Below are positions 1 to 6,277 of a DNA stretch of 6,435 nt, piece by piece; the stretch's first letter is position 1, and each line of letters begins with the position of its first letter. Where the stretch lies: positions 1-6,435 of the forward strand of contig JBFXEO010000170.1 in assembly GCA_050180015.1 (NCBI GenBank). The letters are read 5' to 3'. The stretch comes from JBFXEO01 sp050180015 (GTDB lineage: Bacteria; Bacteroidota; Bacteroidia; Bacteroidales; Tenuifilaceae). The position numbers and the translations under genes were made by a program. Under the pieces are notes generated by a model. That model saw only the letters and a list, made by a program, of their open reading frames with translations, had not been told where the DNA came from and did not search any database.

Positions 1-870
1 TAACAGCACCACAACAGCCAGCACAGCCGAAGGGAGCGCGGCCTCCTTCCCGAAGAGAGACATCGCAGTAAAAACAGAAAAACCCGAACTCTTAATTGCA
101 ACCAGCATAGACTGGGTAGTTATAATACTGGGGGCAACTCCCATGTAACCTGCAATTTTGGAGTAAAAAGTACCCAAGCCAAACGTAACGATAAACAGAA
201 TAGCAGAAACCCTTAGAAGCAGTAAGGGTTCTGTAAAGAAAACGTCCCTGTTTAGCCCAACTGCAACAAATATCATTACAGCAAAACCCCAATCTACCAC
301 CTTCCCCCTGATTGGCTCTACAAATTTGAACAACGGTTTCCAAAGCAGAAATCGGGAGATAATCAAGGGTAGCCCAACCAGCTGAAGCATCATAATGAAT
401 AACTCCCACGAATCAATACCCTTTGAGGCAAAGGTATTCACTAAAAATGGAGCCAGCAATATCGATCCTAAAAATGCGCCTATCACCCCAACAATCGAAT
501 ATATTACATCGCCCTTAAGTATGTACGAAAACGGAATGATGGCAACACCGGGAGGGGCAGCCGCAATAACGACAAATCCATAAAACAACTCAGGAGTTGG
601 CATTAGCCACCAAGCTAAGGGTAATACCACCAGCGAAAACAATCCGTAGTTAAGCAGAATGCCCATAAAAAAAGGTTTGTAAAAACTTACGGGATTAGAT
701 ATTTGATCCATTCTAATTCCAGTCATCGAGAAGGTCATGGTAATTGCAAGTGCCGGGAATGTGAAATCTTCCAGAAGAATAGCCCTATCGCCAAAAATAA
801 AGCCCAAAACAACAGCAAACACAAGAATTGAATTCCTGTTCAAAAAAATTTGCTTTACAATTCTGTTCAT
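1..870 (-). CDS. Bile acid:sodium symporter-like (SBF/BASS family) membrane transporter, C-terminus cut by window edge
   Basis: The reverse strand reads open from an ATG at 868-870 for 290 codons to base 1 with no stop, so only the last part of the C-terminus is missing; the family is usually about 300-330 residues. The protein is strongly hydrophobic with roughly eight to nine membrane segments, e.g. residues 14-28, 65-90, 97-115, 122-145, 155-173, 192-207, 217-234 and 279-290. Family-like signatures are TFSMTGIRMDQI (46-57), AAAPPGVAIIPFSY (103-116) and FGKEAALPSAVLAVV (273-287), the last close to the 'aALP' end motif of BASS proteins. Family members are secondary transporters of organic anions, many driven by sodium, in the cytoplasmic membrane. 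The substrate here cannot be inferred, and the usual PGG and QNSG crossover motifs read PPG and KSSG. AAGGTAGCAGA before the ATG may serve as a ribosome site. The gene is divergent from the methylase gene at 932. Confidence 0.8.
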   Translation of the reverse strand, partial: MNRIVKQIFLNRNSILVFAVVLGFIFGDRAILLEDFTFPALAITMTFSMTGIRMDQISNPVSFYKPFFMGILLNYGLFSLVVLPLAWWLMPTPELFYGFVVIAAAPPGVAIIPFSYILKGDVIYSIVGVIGAFLGSILLAPFLVNTFASKGIDSWELFIMMLQLVGLPLIISRFLLWKPLFKFVEPIRGKVVDWGFAVMIFVAVGLNRDVFFTEPLLLLRVSAILFIVTFGLGTFYSKIAGYMGVAPSIITTQSMLVAIKSSGFSVFTAMSLFGKEAALPSAVLAVVVLL

Positions 871-896
871 TCTGCTACCTTAGCGTAAAATTTCAG

Positions 897-904
897 TAAA
901 TATA
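897..904 (-). promoter_or_regulatory. Possible -7 element for the transporter gene
   Basis: On the minus strand these bases read TATATTTA, one mismatch from the Bacteroidota -7 consensus TAnnTTTG. They lie about 26 bases upstream of the transporter ATG (870). No convincing TTG/TTTG -33 element is seen at the usual spacing, so this is weak. Confidence 0.3.
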
Positions 905-920
905 GCAAGATAGATTGAAT

Positions 921-928
921 TAACTTTG
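921..928 (+). promoter_or_regulatory. Exact TAnnTTTG -7 element directly before the methylase start
   Basis: TAACTTTG matches the Bacteroidota -7 consensus exactly, but it ends only three bases before the ATG at 932. Transcription would then begin at or just inside the start codon, giving a leaderless or nearly leaderless mRNA. A clear -33 TTTG is not seen about 19 bases upstream, so this may be a chance match. Confidence 0.35.
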
Positions 929-931
929 ACC

Positions 932-1642
932 ATGAACGGAAAACTATTCCTTATTCCAACAACCATAGGAGATTCCGAGGTGTCGGCCGTAATACCGGCA
1001 AAGGTTCTTGAACTCACCAAAGGTTTAAGGTATTTTATTGTTGAAGAGTTAAGAACCGCACGTAGATACCTGTCGAAAATTGGAGCTGAAACGCCAATTA
1101 ATGCCATAGAATTCTTTGAGCTAAACGAACATACTCCACCATCCGAAATAGAAAAAATGCTGGTTCCCATACTTAACGGCAGTAATGCAGGGTTACTATC
1201 AGAAGCAGGGATACCCGCGGTGGCCGATCCCGGCTCGTTACTTGTTGCGGCAGCGCATAAGAAGGGAATAAGGGTAATTCCCCTTCCCGGGCCTAACTCA
1301 ATTACTCTTACCTTAATGGCAAGTGGCTTAAACGGGCAGAGTTTTGCCTTTGTTGGTTATCTCCCGGTAAAAACCGAGGAGCGCAAAAAGCGCATCCGTC
1401 AGCTGGAGCAACGATCAAGGTTAGACAATCAAACGCAACTATTCATTGAAGCGCCATACCGGAATCTGGCACTTTTTCGTGATTTGCTTCTAACTTGTTC
1501 CGATGAAACATTCCTTACCATCGGATGCGAATTAACTACCGCCAATGAATTAGTGTTGACAAAGAAAATCAGGGATTGGAAGCGTGATCCCGCCCCTGAA
1601 ATCAATAAAAGAAATACAGTATTTGCACTACTACTTGGTTGA
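932..1642 (+). CDS. RsmI-like SAM-dependent methyltransferase (tetrapyrrole methylase fold)
   Basis: A 236-residue cytoplasmic protein of the tetrapyrrole (corrin/porphyrin) methylase fold, closest to the RsmI (16S rRNA C1402 ribose methylase) branch. Visible motifs are LFLIPTTIGD (5-14, the RsmI 'PTPIGN' loop), FIVEELRTARRYL (35-47, matching 'AAEDTR'), GLLSEAGIPAVADPG (87-101, SAM-pocket loop), VIPLPGPNSI (115-124), SGLNGQSFAFVGYLP (131-145) and FIEAPYRN (171-178). RsmI itself is usually about 280 residues; this shorter form with 'SEAG' and 'EELR' resembles a Bacteroidota-specific paralog known from structural genomics. Its substrate is not established, so I give no symbol. An in-frame TTG at 926 lies inside a promoter-like element, and the ATG at 932 gives the expected N-terminus, so ATG is chosen. 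The gene converges on the FKBP operon with no clear terminator in 1643-1719. Confidence 0.88.
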   Translation: MNGKLFLIPTTIGDSEVSAVIPAKVLELTKGLRYFIVEELRTARRYLSKIGAETPINAIEFFELNEHTPPSEIEKMLVPILNGSNAGLLSEAGIPAVADPGSLLVAAAHKKGIRVIPLPGPNSITLTLMASGLNGQSFAFVGYLPVKTEERKKRIRQLEQRSRLDNQTQLFIEAPYRNLALFRDLLLTCSDETFLTIGCELTTANELVLTKKIRDWKRDPAPEINKRNTVFALLLG

Positions 1643-1719
1643 TGTGCAGGGAGCCGCTTACATGCAGACAACAGTAATTACCGATAAACATCAGCAGCTC
1701 AACTTTGAATTGTACCTTA

Positions 1720-2634
1720 CTATTTTGATTTAATACTATCGAGCCGAATGGTATATAGAAGCGGCTGATACGGATTTACCTTGTCGTTACCATTTTTACC
1801 GTAGCACAGCGGCGATGGAGCGATTAACTCAACAGTGCCACCCACGGAAACCTTGGTGTATCCAATTTTAAGGGCACTGGTTAAGGTATCGGAGGCAGGG
1901 TCAAGGGCAACAGTATCGGTACTAACCGTATAGACCACAGTATTATCAGGTAAGGAGCATTGGTAACTGCCATATACCACGTCGCCGTCAGAAGGCCTGA
2001 TACCAGACGTATCGACAACCAACTTATAGTATAAACCGCTCGTATCAGGGGTAAATCCGGACAAATCCATCTCCGACATTAGCTGCTTTTCCTGCTGAAT
2101 TCCGGGGCCATTCAGGTAAACTATCTCCAAATCGTAGGCAAGCGATGACCAGTCAGGTAGCGATTCAACAATCTCATCCTTAAAACCTAAATCGGAAGTA
2201 AATATAATTGTCGATTTTTGATTCAACCGTGTAAGTAACAATCCTCTTTTCACCCCCTCTATCAGGTCGGTTTTTCCGGCAATTACCCGAACAGGTTCAA
2301 AAGTTCTAACATTTGTATCGAGGCCGGCATCTACTGCTACCGATTTTATGTTGGTATCGAAAACAACGGACGACGATGTTTTGGGGGTATAACCCTTAAA
2401 CCAGAACTCTACCGTATCTCCCGCATTTACCTCATAAGCATACGATTTTTTTGTTACTACCAGGTAAACCCCATTGCTCTTGGTATAGGTTAATTTCTTT
2501 GCCGACAGATAACTTTCAATTGATTTTTCCTCGGCATAACGTTTATCATCCTCCAGAGAGTTATCGCAGGACGAAAACAAAATTGCGGAAAAAAACAAGT
2601 ACGTGAAAATAGAAATCTTCCTATATGCTGTCAT
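1720..2634 (-). CDS. Envelope lipoprotein with two degenerate FKBP-like domains
   Basis: 304 residues. The N-terminus has a lipoprotein signal with lipobox FSSC (Cys23 lipidated), placing the mature protein on an envelope membrane. Two FKBP-like segments follow. The first, about 55-174, has 'GDTVEFWFKGY' (72-82), FD (92-93), VI (117-118), 'LIEGVKRGLLL' and a closing strand 'YDLEIVYL', but lacks the Tyr-Gly flap loop. The second, about 199-300, starts 'SGLYYKLV', keeps CYGKNG (277-282) and the closing 'LLYTIRL', but lacks the FD pair. Neither has a complete peptidyl-prolyl isomerase pocket, so a binding or chaperone role is more likely than catalysis (inference). Its ATG overlaps the stop of the upstream FKBP gene by 4 bases (ATGA), showing translational coupling. 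It is the last gene of the minus-strand operon. The FKBP assignment rests on motif order and context, and the second domain is the less certain. Confidence 0.75.
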   Translation of the reverse strand: MTAYRKISIFTYLFFSAILFSSCDNSLEDDKRYAEEKSIESYLSAKKLTYTKSNGVYLVVTKKSYAYEVNAGDTVEFWFKGYTPKTSSSVVFDTNIKSVAVDAGLDTNVRTFEPVRVIAGKTDLIEGVKRGLLLTRLNQKSTIIFTSDLGFKDEIVESLPDWSSLAYDLEIVYLNGPGIQQEKQLMSEMDLSGFTPDTSGLYYKLVVDTSGIRPSDGDVVYGSYQCSLPDNTVVYTVSTDTVALDPASDTLTSALKIGYTKVSVGGTVELIAPSPLCYGKNGNDKVNPYQPLLYTIRLDSIKSK

Positions 2635-3518
2635 TCCGTTACGCCTTTCTTAACTTCAACAACCTCCAGCTCAAATACAACCGATGTGAAAGCAGGTATT
2701 AGCCCGCTAGAATTTCCCTGCTCGCCAAAAGCTAAACGCGACGGAACAATTAACATTGACTTTTCACCTTCGCGCATTGTTCCAACGGCCTCCTCGATAC
2801 CGGGAATGACCTGCCATTTTTGCCCGTAAACAAATTGGAATGGCTCCTTCCGTTTGTAGGTTGAATCAAAAATTTTACCGTTGAAAAACCGTCCCTCGTA
2901 GTGCACTGTCACAGTATCGCCCCGCTCAACCTGTTTCCCTGCTGTTTGAATTTGCGGAACAATGTACAACCCCGATTCTGTTGGCTGAACCGATAGTTTT
3001 TTACCATCGAGGTACTGCTTGATAATCACCTTTTCATAGTCGCCAAAATCATCAATCCACGACATAAAGGCTTCTATTTCATGCTGAAATTCTTCGTTGG
3101 TTTTTATATCCAGCATCCGAATATCAACCCGCATAAAATCATCGGGCTTGATGAACCTTGGCATTCCGGTCTCCAGCGTTTGAGTAAAAAACGGTTTAGC
3201 CGTTATGTAAAATGCAGCACTATCGCCCTGCGATAGCATCAAAAAACATTCATCAATAGAACCCTTGTAGAGCGGTTCGGCCAGCTGAAACTGGCGAATA
3301 CCCTGAAAAAAAATCGAATCGTTTACTGTACGATACCTTATGTTGACGGTAATGTAATTTGATGGCTGCGCTGGTGCTACCCCATCGCCAAGGCTGATAA
3401 GCATGTAATGTATCCCGGTTTGGGTAACCGAAAATCCCGGGAACAACTTGGACCGACTGGAGCATCCAGATAAAGTTAGAAGTAAAGCCGCAAATATTAA
3501 ACTTGATTTTATTCTCAT
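2631..3518 (-). CDS. Two-domain FKBP-type peptidyl-prolyl cis-trans isomerase lipoprotein
   Basis: 295 residues. Lipobox LSGC (Cys19) predicts a membrane-anchored lipoprotein acting on proline bonds of exported proteins. Residues about 35-138 form a degenerate FKBP-like domain ('GIHYMLISLGDG', then 'FMRVDIRMLDI' as the last strand). After a helical linker (about 140-170) comes a canonical FKBP domain, about 181-290. Residues matching FKBP12 pocket positions are Y207 (in VHYEG), F217-D218 (in IFDST), F227, V237-I238 (VIPG) and I274 (in IPAFTSVVFELEVV). The Trp floor is I241 and the flap Tyr is F264, both conservative changes, so activity is plausible. The stop overlaps the start of the downstream FKBP-like gene by 4 bases. 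There are 48 bases between it and the upstream GldI-like gene, containing a possible internal promoter. The ATG at 3516-3518 is chosen because the signal peptide begins there. Confidence 0.9.
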   Translation of the reverse strand: MRIKSSLIFAALLLTLSGCSSRSKLFPGFSVTQTGIHYMLISLGDGVAPAQPSNYITVNIRYRTVNDSIFFQGIRQFQLAEPLYKGSIDECFLMLSQGDSAAFYITAKPFFTQTLETGMPRFIKPDDFMRVDIRMLDIKTNEEFQHEIEAFMSWIDDFGDYEKVIIKQYLDGKKLSVQPTESGLYIVPQIQTAGKQVERGDTVTVHYEGRFFNGKIFDSTYKRKEPFQFVYGQKWQVIPGIEEAVGTMREGEKSMLIVPSRLAFGEQGNSSGLIPAFTSVVFELEVVEVKKGVTE

Positions 3519-3540
3519 TTAACCCTAATTTTTGCAGATG

Positions 3541-3570
3541 TAAAGTTAAACCAAAGTATTCTATTTTCAA
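3541..3570 (-). promoter_or_regulatory. Possible internal operon promoter before the two-domain FKBP genes
   Basis: On the minus strand TTG (3570-3568) is followed after exactly 19 bases by TAACTTTA (3548-3541), one mismatch from TAnnTTTG. The element lies in the 48-base gap upstream of the ATG at 3518 and would leave a leader of roughly 15-20 bases. It would let the two downstream lipoproteins be made independently of the phosphoesterase and GldI-like gene. Confidence 0.35.
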
Positions 3571-4097
3571 GGATTAACCTTTAACAATTCCAAATCGTAA
3601 ATAATTATAGATCGGGCCGGAATGTGGTTGGCATCGCCAATTAGGCCATGCGCCAAATGCGGAGGCATAATAAACTTTGCCCTCTGCCCCTGCTTCATCA
3701 TCAAAATGCCCTCCTCCAAACCCGACTCAACGCCCCCGTGCCCAACGACAAATGTGCCCAACGAATCGGGTTTCGACTGGTAGCATAAAGTTCCGTCCAG
3801 CAAGGTAACCCGAAAGTTGAATTCGACCACATTACCCCTTTTCACAGAAGGGCCATTTTTATTGCCCCAAATCAGGTAAAATAAACCAGTGCTACTCTCG
3901 TTCATACCCGCCAGCTTGTGCCGCCTAATGTACAACTCTATTTTTTCCCTATCCTCCTGCACCAATACCCGGTTAATCCGTTCCAGCTTTTCCTTTGCCT
4001 GCGCCTTCGAAGGTTTAGCATCGGTACCTGTCCTTTCATCGTGATAGCAGGCGGTAAAAATAGCTAGCAGAAGCATCAATATAAACTCCAATTTCAT
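3567..4097 (-). CDS. GldI-like FKBP-type lipoprotein
   Basis: 176 residues with lipobox FTAC (Cys17), a charged helical stretch (about 30-62, ending IELYIRRHKL) and one FKBP domain, about 68-174: 'STGLFYLIWG', 'VKRGNVVEFNF', 'LLDGTLCYQS', 'GLEEGILMMKQGQRAKFIMPP', 'IPARSIIIYDLELLKV'. This order and length match GldI, the FKBP lipoprotein required for gliding in Flavobacterium, and its many relatives in non-gliding Bacteroidota. Pocket residues are altered relative to FKBP12: Y26 is F95, F36-D37 is C105-Y106, W59 is L127 and Y82 is H150. Isomerase activity is therefore doubtful and a holdase or assembly role is possible (inference). It starts 10 bases after the phosphoesterase stop, so the two are very probably co-transcribed. 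No other gliding genes are visible, so motility cannot be claimed and the symbol gldI is withheld. Confidence 0.82.
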   Translation of the reverse strand: MKLEFILMLLLAIFTACYHDERTGTDAKPSKAQAKEKLERINRVLVQEDREKIELYIRRHKLAGMNESSTGLFYLIWGNKNGPSVKRGNVVEFNFRVTLLDGTLCYQSKPDSLGTFVVGHGGVESGLEEGILMMKQGQRAKFIMPPHLAHGLIGDANHIPARSIIIYDLELLKVNP

Positions 4098-4107
4098 AAA
4101 TATAAAC

Positions 4108-5139
4108 TTATTCTGATGAATTCAACTCTGAGGAATGCTCTGCCAGCAGCTGCTCGAACTGTAGAATTGTTTGCTCCAGCGATGAAAAAGATTTTCCGCC
4201 AGCAGCATTGGTATGCCCCCCCCCGTTGTAATATTTTTTTGAAAAAATATTTACCGGGAATGAACCCCGAGAACGAAGCGAAACTTTTATAAAACCATCA
4301 TTCTCCATGAATATTACCGAAAAAATTATGCCCTTAATGGAAAGGGGATGATTCACGAATCCCTCTGTATCGCCAATTTGATGGGAAAAGCGTTTAAGTT
4401 CAGCCTTAGTTAGCCAGATGTACGCGGCCTTATGCTCCGGAAAAACTTTCATCTTTTCGGCCAAACAGTAACCCAGCAGCTGCATTCTATTCACCGAAAA
4501 GTTACTGTAAACCATAGCCTGAACGGCCTCAACGTTAACTCCTCTGGCAACCAGCTCTCCGGCAATCTCGAATGTTCGCTTCCGCGAACACGCATAGCTG
4601 AACGATCCTGTATCGGTCATTATACCAGTATAAAGACAAACCGCAGAATTTTCATCAACGGACTGCTCCCCGTATAGCTTAGCAACAATCTCATAAACCA
4701 GCTCCGATGTGGAGCTAACCTGAACAAAAGAAAAATAAAGGTCGAAAGGACTCTCCGGTTCAGGGTGATGGTCAATTAAAATCTTTTTGCAGTGAGAGCT
4801 GGCAAGCAGGCCTTCCATTGTTTCAAGCCTGCGGAAACCGTTAAAATCCAAACAAACGATTAGGTCGGCATTAGATAGAGCATTGGCGACTGACTCTTTC
4901 TGCTTTGAATACAGGATAACCCTATCAATTTCAGGCAACCATTCCAGGAATTCGGGGAAACCGTTCGGGGAAACCATTGTTGATTTAATGCCAACGTTAC
5001 CCAGTGCGTGGTACAAACCCAGTATAGAGCCAACGGCATCGCCGTCGGGATTATAGTGGCTGATTAACACTATACTTTTAGAATTGCCCAGCAATTCTTT
5101 TAAACGATTAAGTGATTGTATATCAAGGTCTATGTGCAT
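4108..5139 (-). CDS. DHH/DHHA1 phosphoesterase, NrnA-like (oligoribonuclease / pAp phosphatase)
   Basis: 343 residues, the usual length of NrnA-type proteins. DHH domain motifs appear in order: HYNPDGDAVGS (28-38; H28, D32, D34 metal ligands), LDFN (97-100; D98), IDHHPEP (122-128; the DHH triad D123-H124-H125) and TGIMTDTGSF (171-180; D176). The C-terminal DHHA1 domain carries the substrate-binding NGGGHTNAAGG motif (305-315). All catalytic residues are present. Known relatives degrade 2-5 nucleotide RNA fragments and dephosphorylate pAp in the cytoplasm; whether both activities exist here is inferred from family. It is the first gene of the minus-strand operon, followed after 10 bases by the GldI-like lipoprotein gene, and is divergent from ndk. 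No Shine-Dalgarno is seen, as is normal in Bacteroidota. The three GGGH glycines are all GGG codons, making a 9-base homopolymer. Confidence 0.92.
   Translation of the reverse strand: MHIDLDIQSLNRLKELLGNSKSIVLISHYNPDGDAVGSILGLYHALGNVGIKSTMVSPNGFPEFLEWLPEIDRVILYSKQKESVANALSNADLIVCLDFNGFRRLETMEGLLASSHCKKILIDHHPEPESPFDLYFSFVQVSSTSELVYEIVAKLYGEQSVDENSAVCLYTGIMTDTGSFSYACSRKRTFEIAGELVARGVNVEAVQAMVYSNFSVNRMQLLGYCLAEKMKVFPEHKAAYIWLTKAELKRFSHQIGDTEGFVNHPLSIKGIIFSVIFMENDGFIKVSLRSRGSFPVNIFSKKYYNGGGHTNAAGGKSFSSLEQTILQFEQLLAEHSSELNSSE
4216..4224. repeat. Nine-base C/G homopolymer inside the DHHA1 GGGH motif
   Basis: Nine consecutive C on the plus strand (G on the coding minus strand) encode glycines 306-308 of the phosphoesterase. 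Such tracts are prone to replication slippage and to sequencing errors. As read here, the gene stays in frame. Confidence 0.95.
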
Positions 5140-5166
5140 CGAAACGCGGTATGGTTATTTTTGTTG

Positions 5167-5174
5167 CAAAGATA
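5167..5174 (-). promoter_or_regulatory. Predicted -7 element of the DHH-FKBP operon
   Basis: On the minus strand these bases read TATCTTTG, an exact match to TAnnTTTG. They lie 27 bases before the ATG at 5139, giving a leader of about 20 bases. The -33 element is weak (TTTA at about 18 bases upstream). It is the best candidate for the promoter of the whole four-gene operon and overlaps the region used by the divergent ndk promoter. Confidence 0.5.
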
Positions 5175-5177
5175 GCC

Positions 5178-5208
5178 TTTGCCATGGTGAATAAATTACC
5201 TAATTTAG
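5178..5208 (+). promoter_or_regulatory. Predicted promoter of ndk
   Basis: TTTG (5178-5181), then 19 bases, then TAATTTAG (5201-5208), which differs from TAnnTTTG at one position. The spacing is that of the Bacteroidota -33/-7 consensus. Transcription would start about 10 bases before the ATG at 5223, in an A-rich leader without Shine-Dalgarno sequence. Confidence 0.45.
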
Positions 5209-5222
5209 AAAAAAATTAAAAC

Positions 5223-5642
5223 ATGAATACACGTTTTACATTTTGCATGATTAAACCCGATTCATTTAAGAGGGATTGTGTAAGTGAAATACTACTTGAA
5301 CTACTCAAGGCCGGGTTTAAAGTTAGGGGTATAAAAATAACCATGCTAACCCAAGGTAAGGCCGAACAATTCTATGACATCCACAGGGGAAAAGAGTTTT
5401 TTGACAGGCTAACAGCGTTTATGAGTTCCGGCCCTGTTATGGCGATGGTTCTGGAAAGAGCTAATGCGGTAGAAACGCTTCGTGAAGTTATAGGTAAAAC
5501 TGATCCAACGGAGGCAGGCGAAGGCACAATCCGCAGGCTGTACGGTACCAATACCACCCAGAACGCCATTCATGCCTCGGATAGCTACGAGAATGCCGAA
5601 CGGGAATGGAGTTTCTTTTTCTCGAAAAGGGAAATTTACTAA
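5223..5642 (+). CDS. ndk: Nucleoside diphosphate kinase
   Basis: 139 residues, the standard length for bacterial Ndk. The enzyme moves the gamma-phosphate from ATP to nucleoside diphosphates through a phosphohistidine, balancing NTP and dNTP pools in the cytoplasm. Visible active-site residues are K11 (FCMIKPDS, 7-14), Y51 (FYDIHRGKEFF, 50-60), R87, T93 (KTDP), R104-R105 (EGTIRRLYG), N114 and the phospho-acceptor H117 in NAIHASDS (114-121). The ATG gives the expected N-terminus. The gene is divergent from the DHH-FKBP operon, and the next gene starts 107 bases downstream with its own possible promoter. No frameshift or missing catalytic residue is seen. Confidence 0.97.
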   Translation: MNTRFTFCMIKPDSFKRDCVSEILLELLKAGFKVRGIKITMLTQGKAEQFYDIHRGKEFFDRLTAFMSSGPVMAMVLERANAVETLREVIGKTDPTEAGEGTIRRLYGTNTTQNAIHASDSYENAEREWSFFFSKREIY

Positions 5643-5666
5643 GTACATTTCTGATCGTTTATCACA

Positions 5667-5703
5667 CAAAGCCGGATTAAAACCAAGTTAGGCTTAATCT
5701 TTG
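5667..5703 (+). promoter_or_regulatory. Interrupted inverted repeat overlapping a possible -7 element before the exported-protein gene
   Basis: CAAA plus GATTAA (5667-5670, 5675-5680) pair with TTAATC plus TTTG (5694-5703), with GCCG bulged on the left arm. The right arm contains AATCTTTG (5696-5703), one mismatch from TAnnTTTG, placed 46 bases before the ATG at 5750. No -33 TTTG is evident. It could be an operator over a promoter, a weak ndk terminator (there is no U tract), or chance. Confidence 0.3.
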
Positions 5704-5749
5704 TAGTCGATATTTCCATTAACTATTTCAACCCAATAATATCTAAGCT

Positions 5750-6229
5750 ATGAAAAAAACTGTTTTGGGGCTTTTGGCGGCAATGCTGATTTCTGCACTA
5801 TCTACTGCACAGAATACCAATATTTACAAGGGTAAAGTTATTTACGGGGGCAGGGAATACTACTACGAAACATCGTGTGCAGGCGTAAAACCTATGGTAA
5901 CAACAACTATTGAAACCTACGGTTTAACCATTTACAGGGTAAAAAAGGATATAAAAAAGCCTTTCCTTAAAACTCACTGTACGGCGCTGGAATTACGACG
6001 CAACGATAGCGCAATAAAAGAAAACGTCGATAAAATTACATTCACCACCATGGTTGGCAACAGGCTTTCGCCCGAGGTTGAAGGCACATCAAAAAAGGTT
6101 ACCCTCAATTTTCAGCTGGATAATTTTACGCTTATCCCCCTGTATAACCCCGGTGCACGCAGAGGTTGTGCCAACTTTGGAGAGGCTATTACCAACGTGG
6201 TTTACTTTGTACTAAAGGAACTCGACTAA
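5750..6229 (+). CDS. Exported protein of unknown function
   Basis: 159 residues that I do not recognise. The N-terminus is a clear signal peptide: MKKT, a hydrophobic core (5-17) and a likely signal peptidase I site after STA (Ala20-Gln21). There is no lipobox cysteine, so the mature protein of about 139 residues should be periplasmic or secreted. It is rich in alternating hydrophobic/polar stretches suggesting beta strands (e.g. 26-42, 50-63, 95-103, 116-131, 147-156). It has three cysteines (C43, C77, C140), of which two could form a disulfide. It contains many Tyr, Thr and Lys residues and a glycine/arginine turn NPGARRGC (133-140). It stands alone between ndk (107 bases upstream) and the convergent DciA-like gene (48 bases downstream). 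The coding evidence is the full-length frame with signal peptide; the ATG is chosen because the signal peptide starts there. Confidence 0.78.
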   Translation: MKKTVLGLLAAMLISALSTAQNTNIYKGKVIYGGREYYYETSCAGVKPMVTTTIETYGLTIYRVKKDIKKPFLKTHCTALELRRNDSAIKENVDKITFTTMVGNRLSPEVEGTSKKVTLNFQLDNFTLIPLYNPGARRGCANFGEAITNVVYFVLKELD

Positions 6230-6277
6230 GGCTGCTTAGCTTTTGCGGTTTACGCCGTATGCTACTAGTAAAATTAC

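Noticed and set aside
395..583. Short open frame on the plus strand within the transporter gene
   Set aside because: It is antisense to an uninterrupted membrane-protein frame, has no family signal, and is explained as a shadow.
926..931. TTG as an upstream start for the methylase (two extra residues)
   Set aside because: It overlaps an exact -7 promoter element, and ATG at 932 gives the family-typical N-terminus.
1643..1719. Search for a terminator in the convergent gap between methylase and FKBP operon
   Set aside because: No stem of useful length followed by a T tract was found on either strand.
4230..4251. Perfect AT-rich palindrome AATATTTTTT-TG-AAAAAATATT
   Set aside because: It lies within the phosphoesterase codons for IFSKKYY, consists only of A/T, and has a two-base loop that cannot form a stable hairpin.
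5562..5585. Ndk active-site motif reads NAIHASDS, not the more common HGSD
   Set aside because: Alanine after the catalytic histidine is an accepted variant in the Ndk family signature, and all other active-site residues are present.
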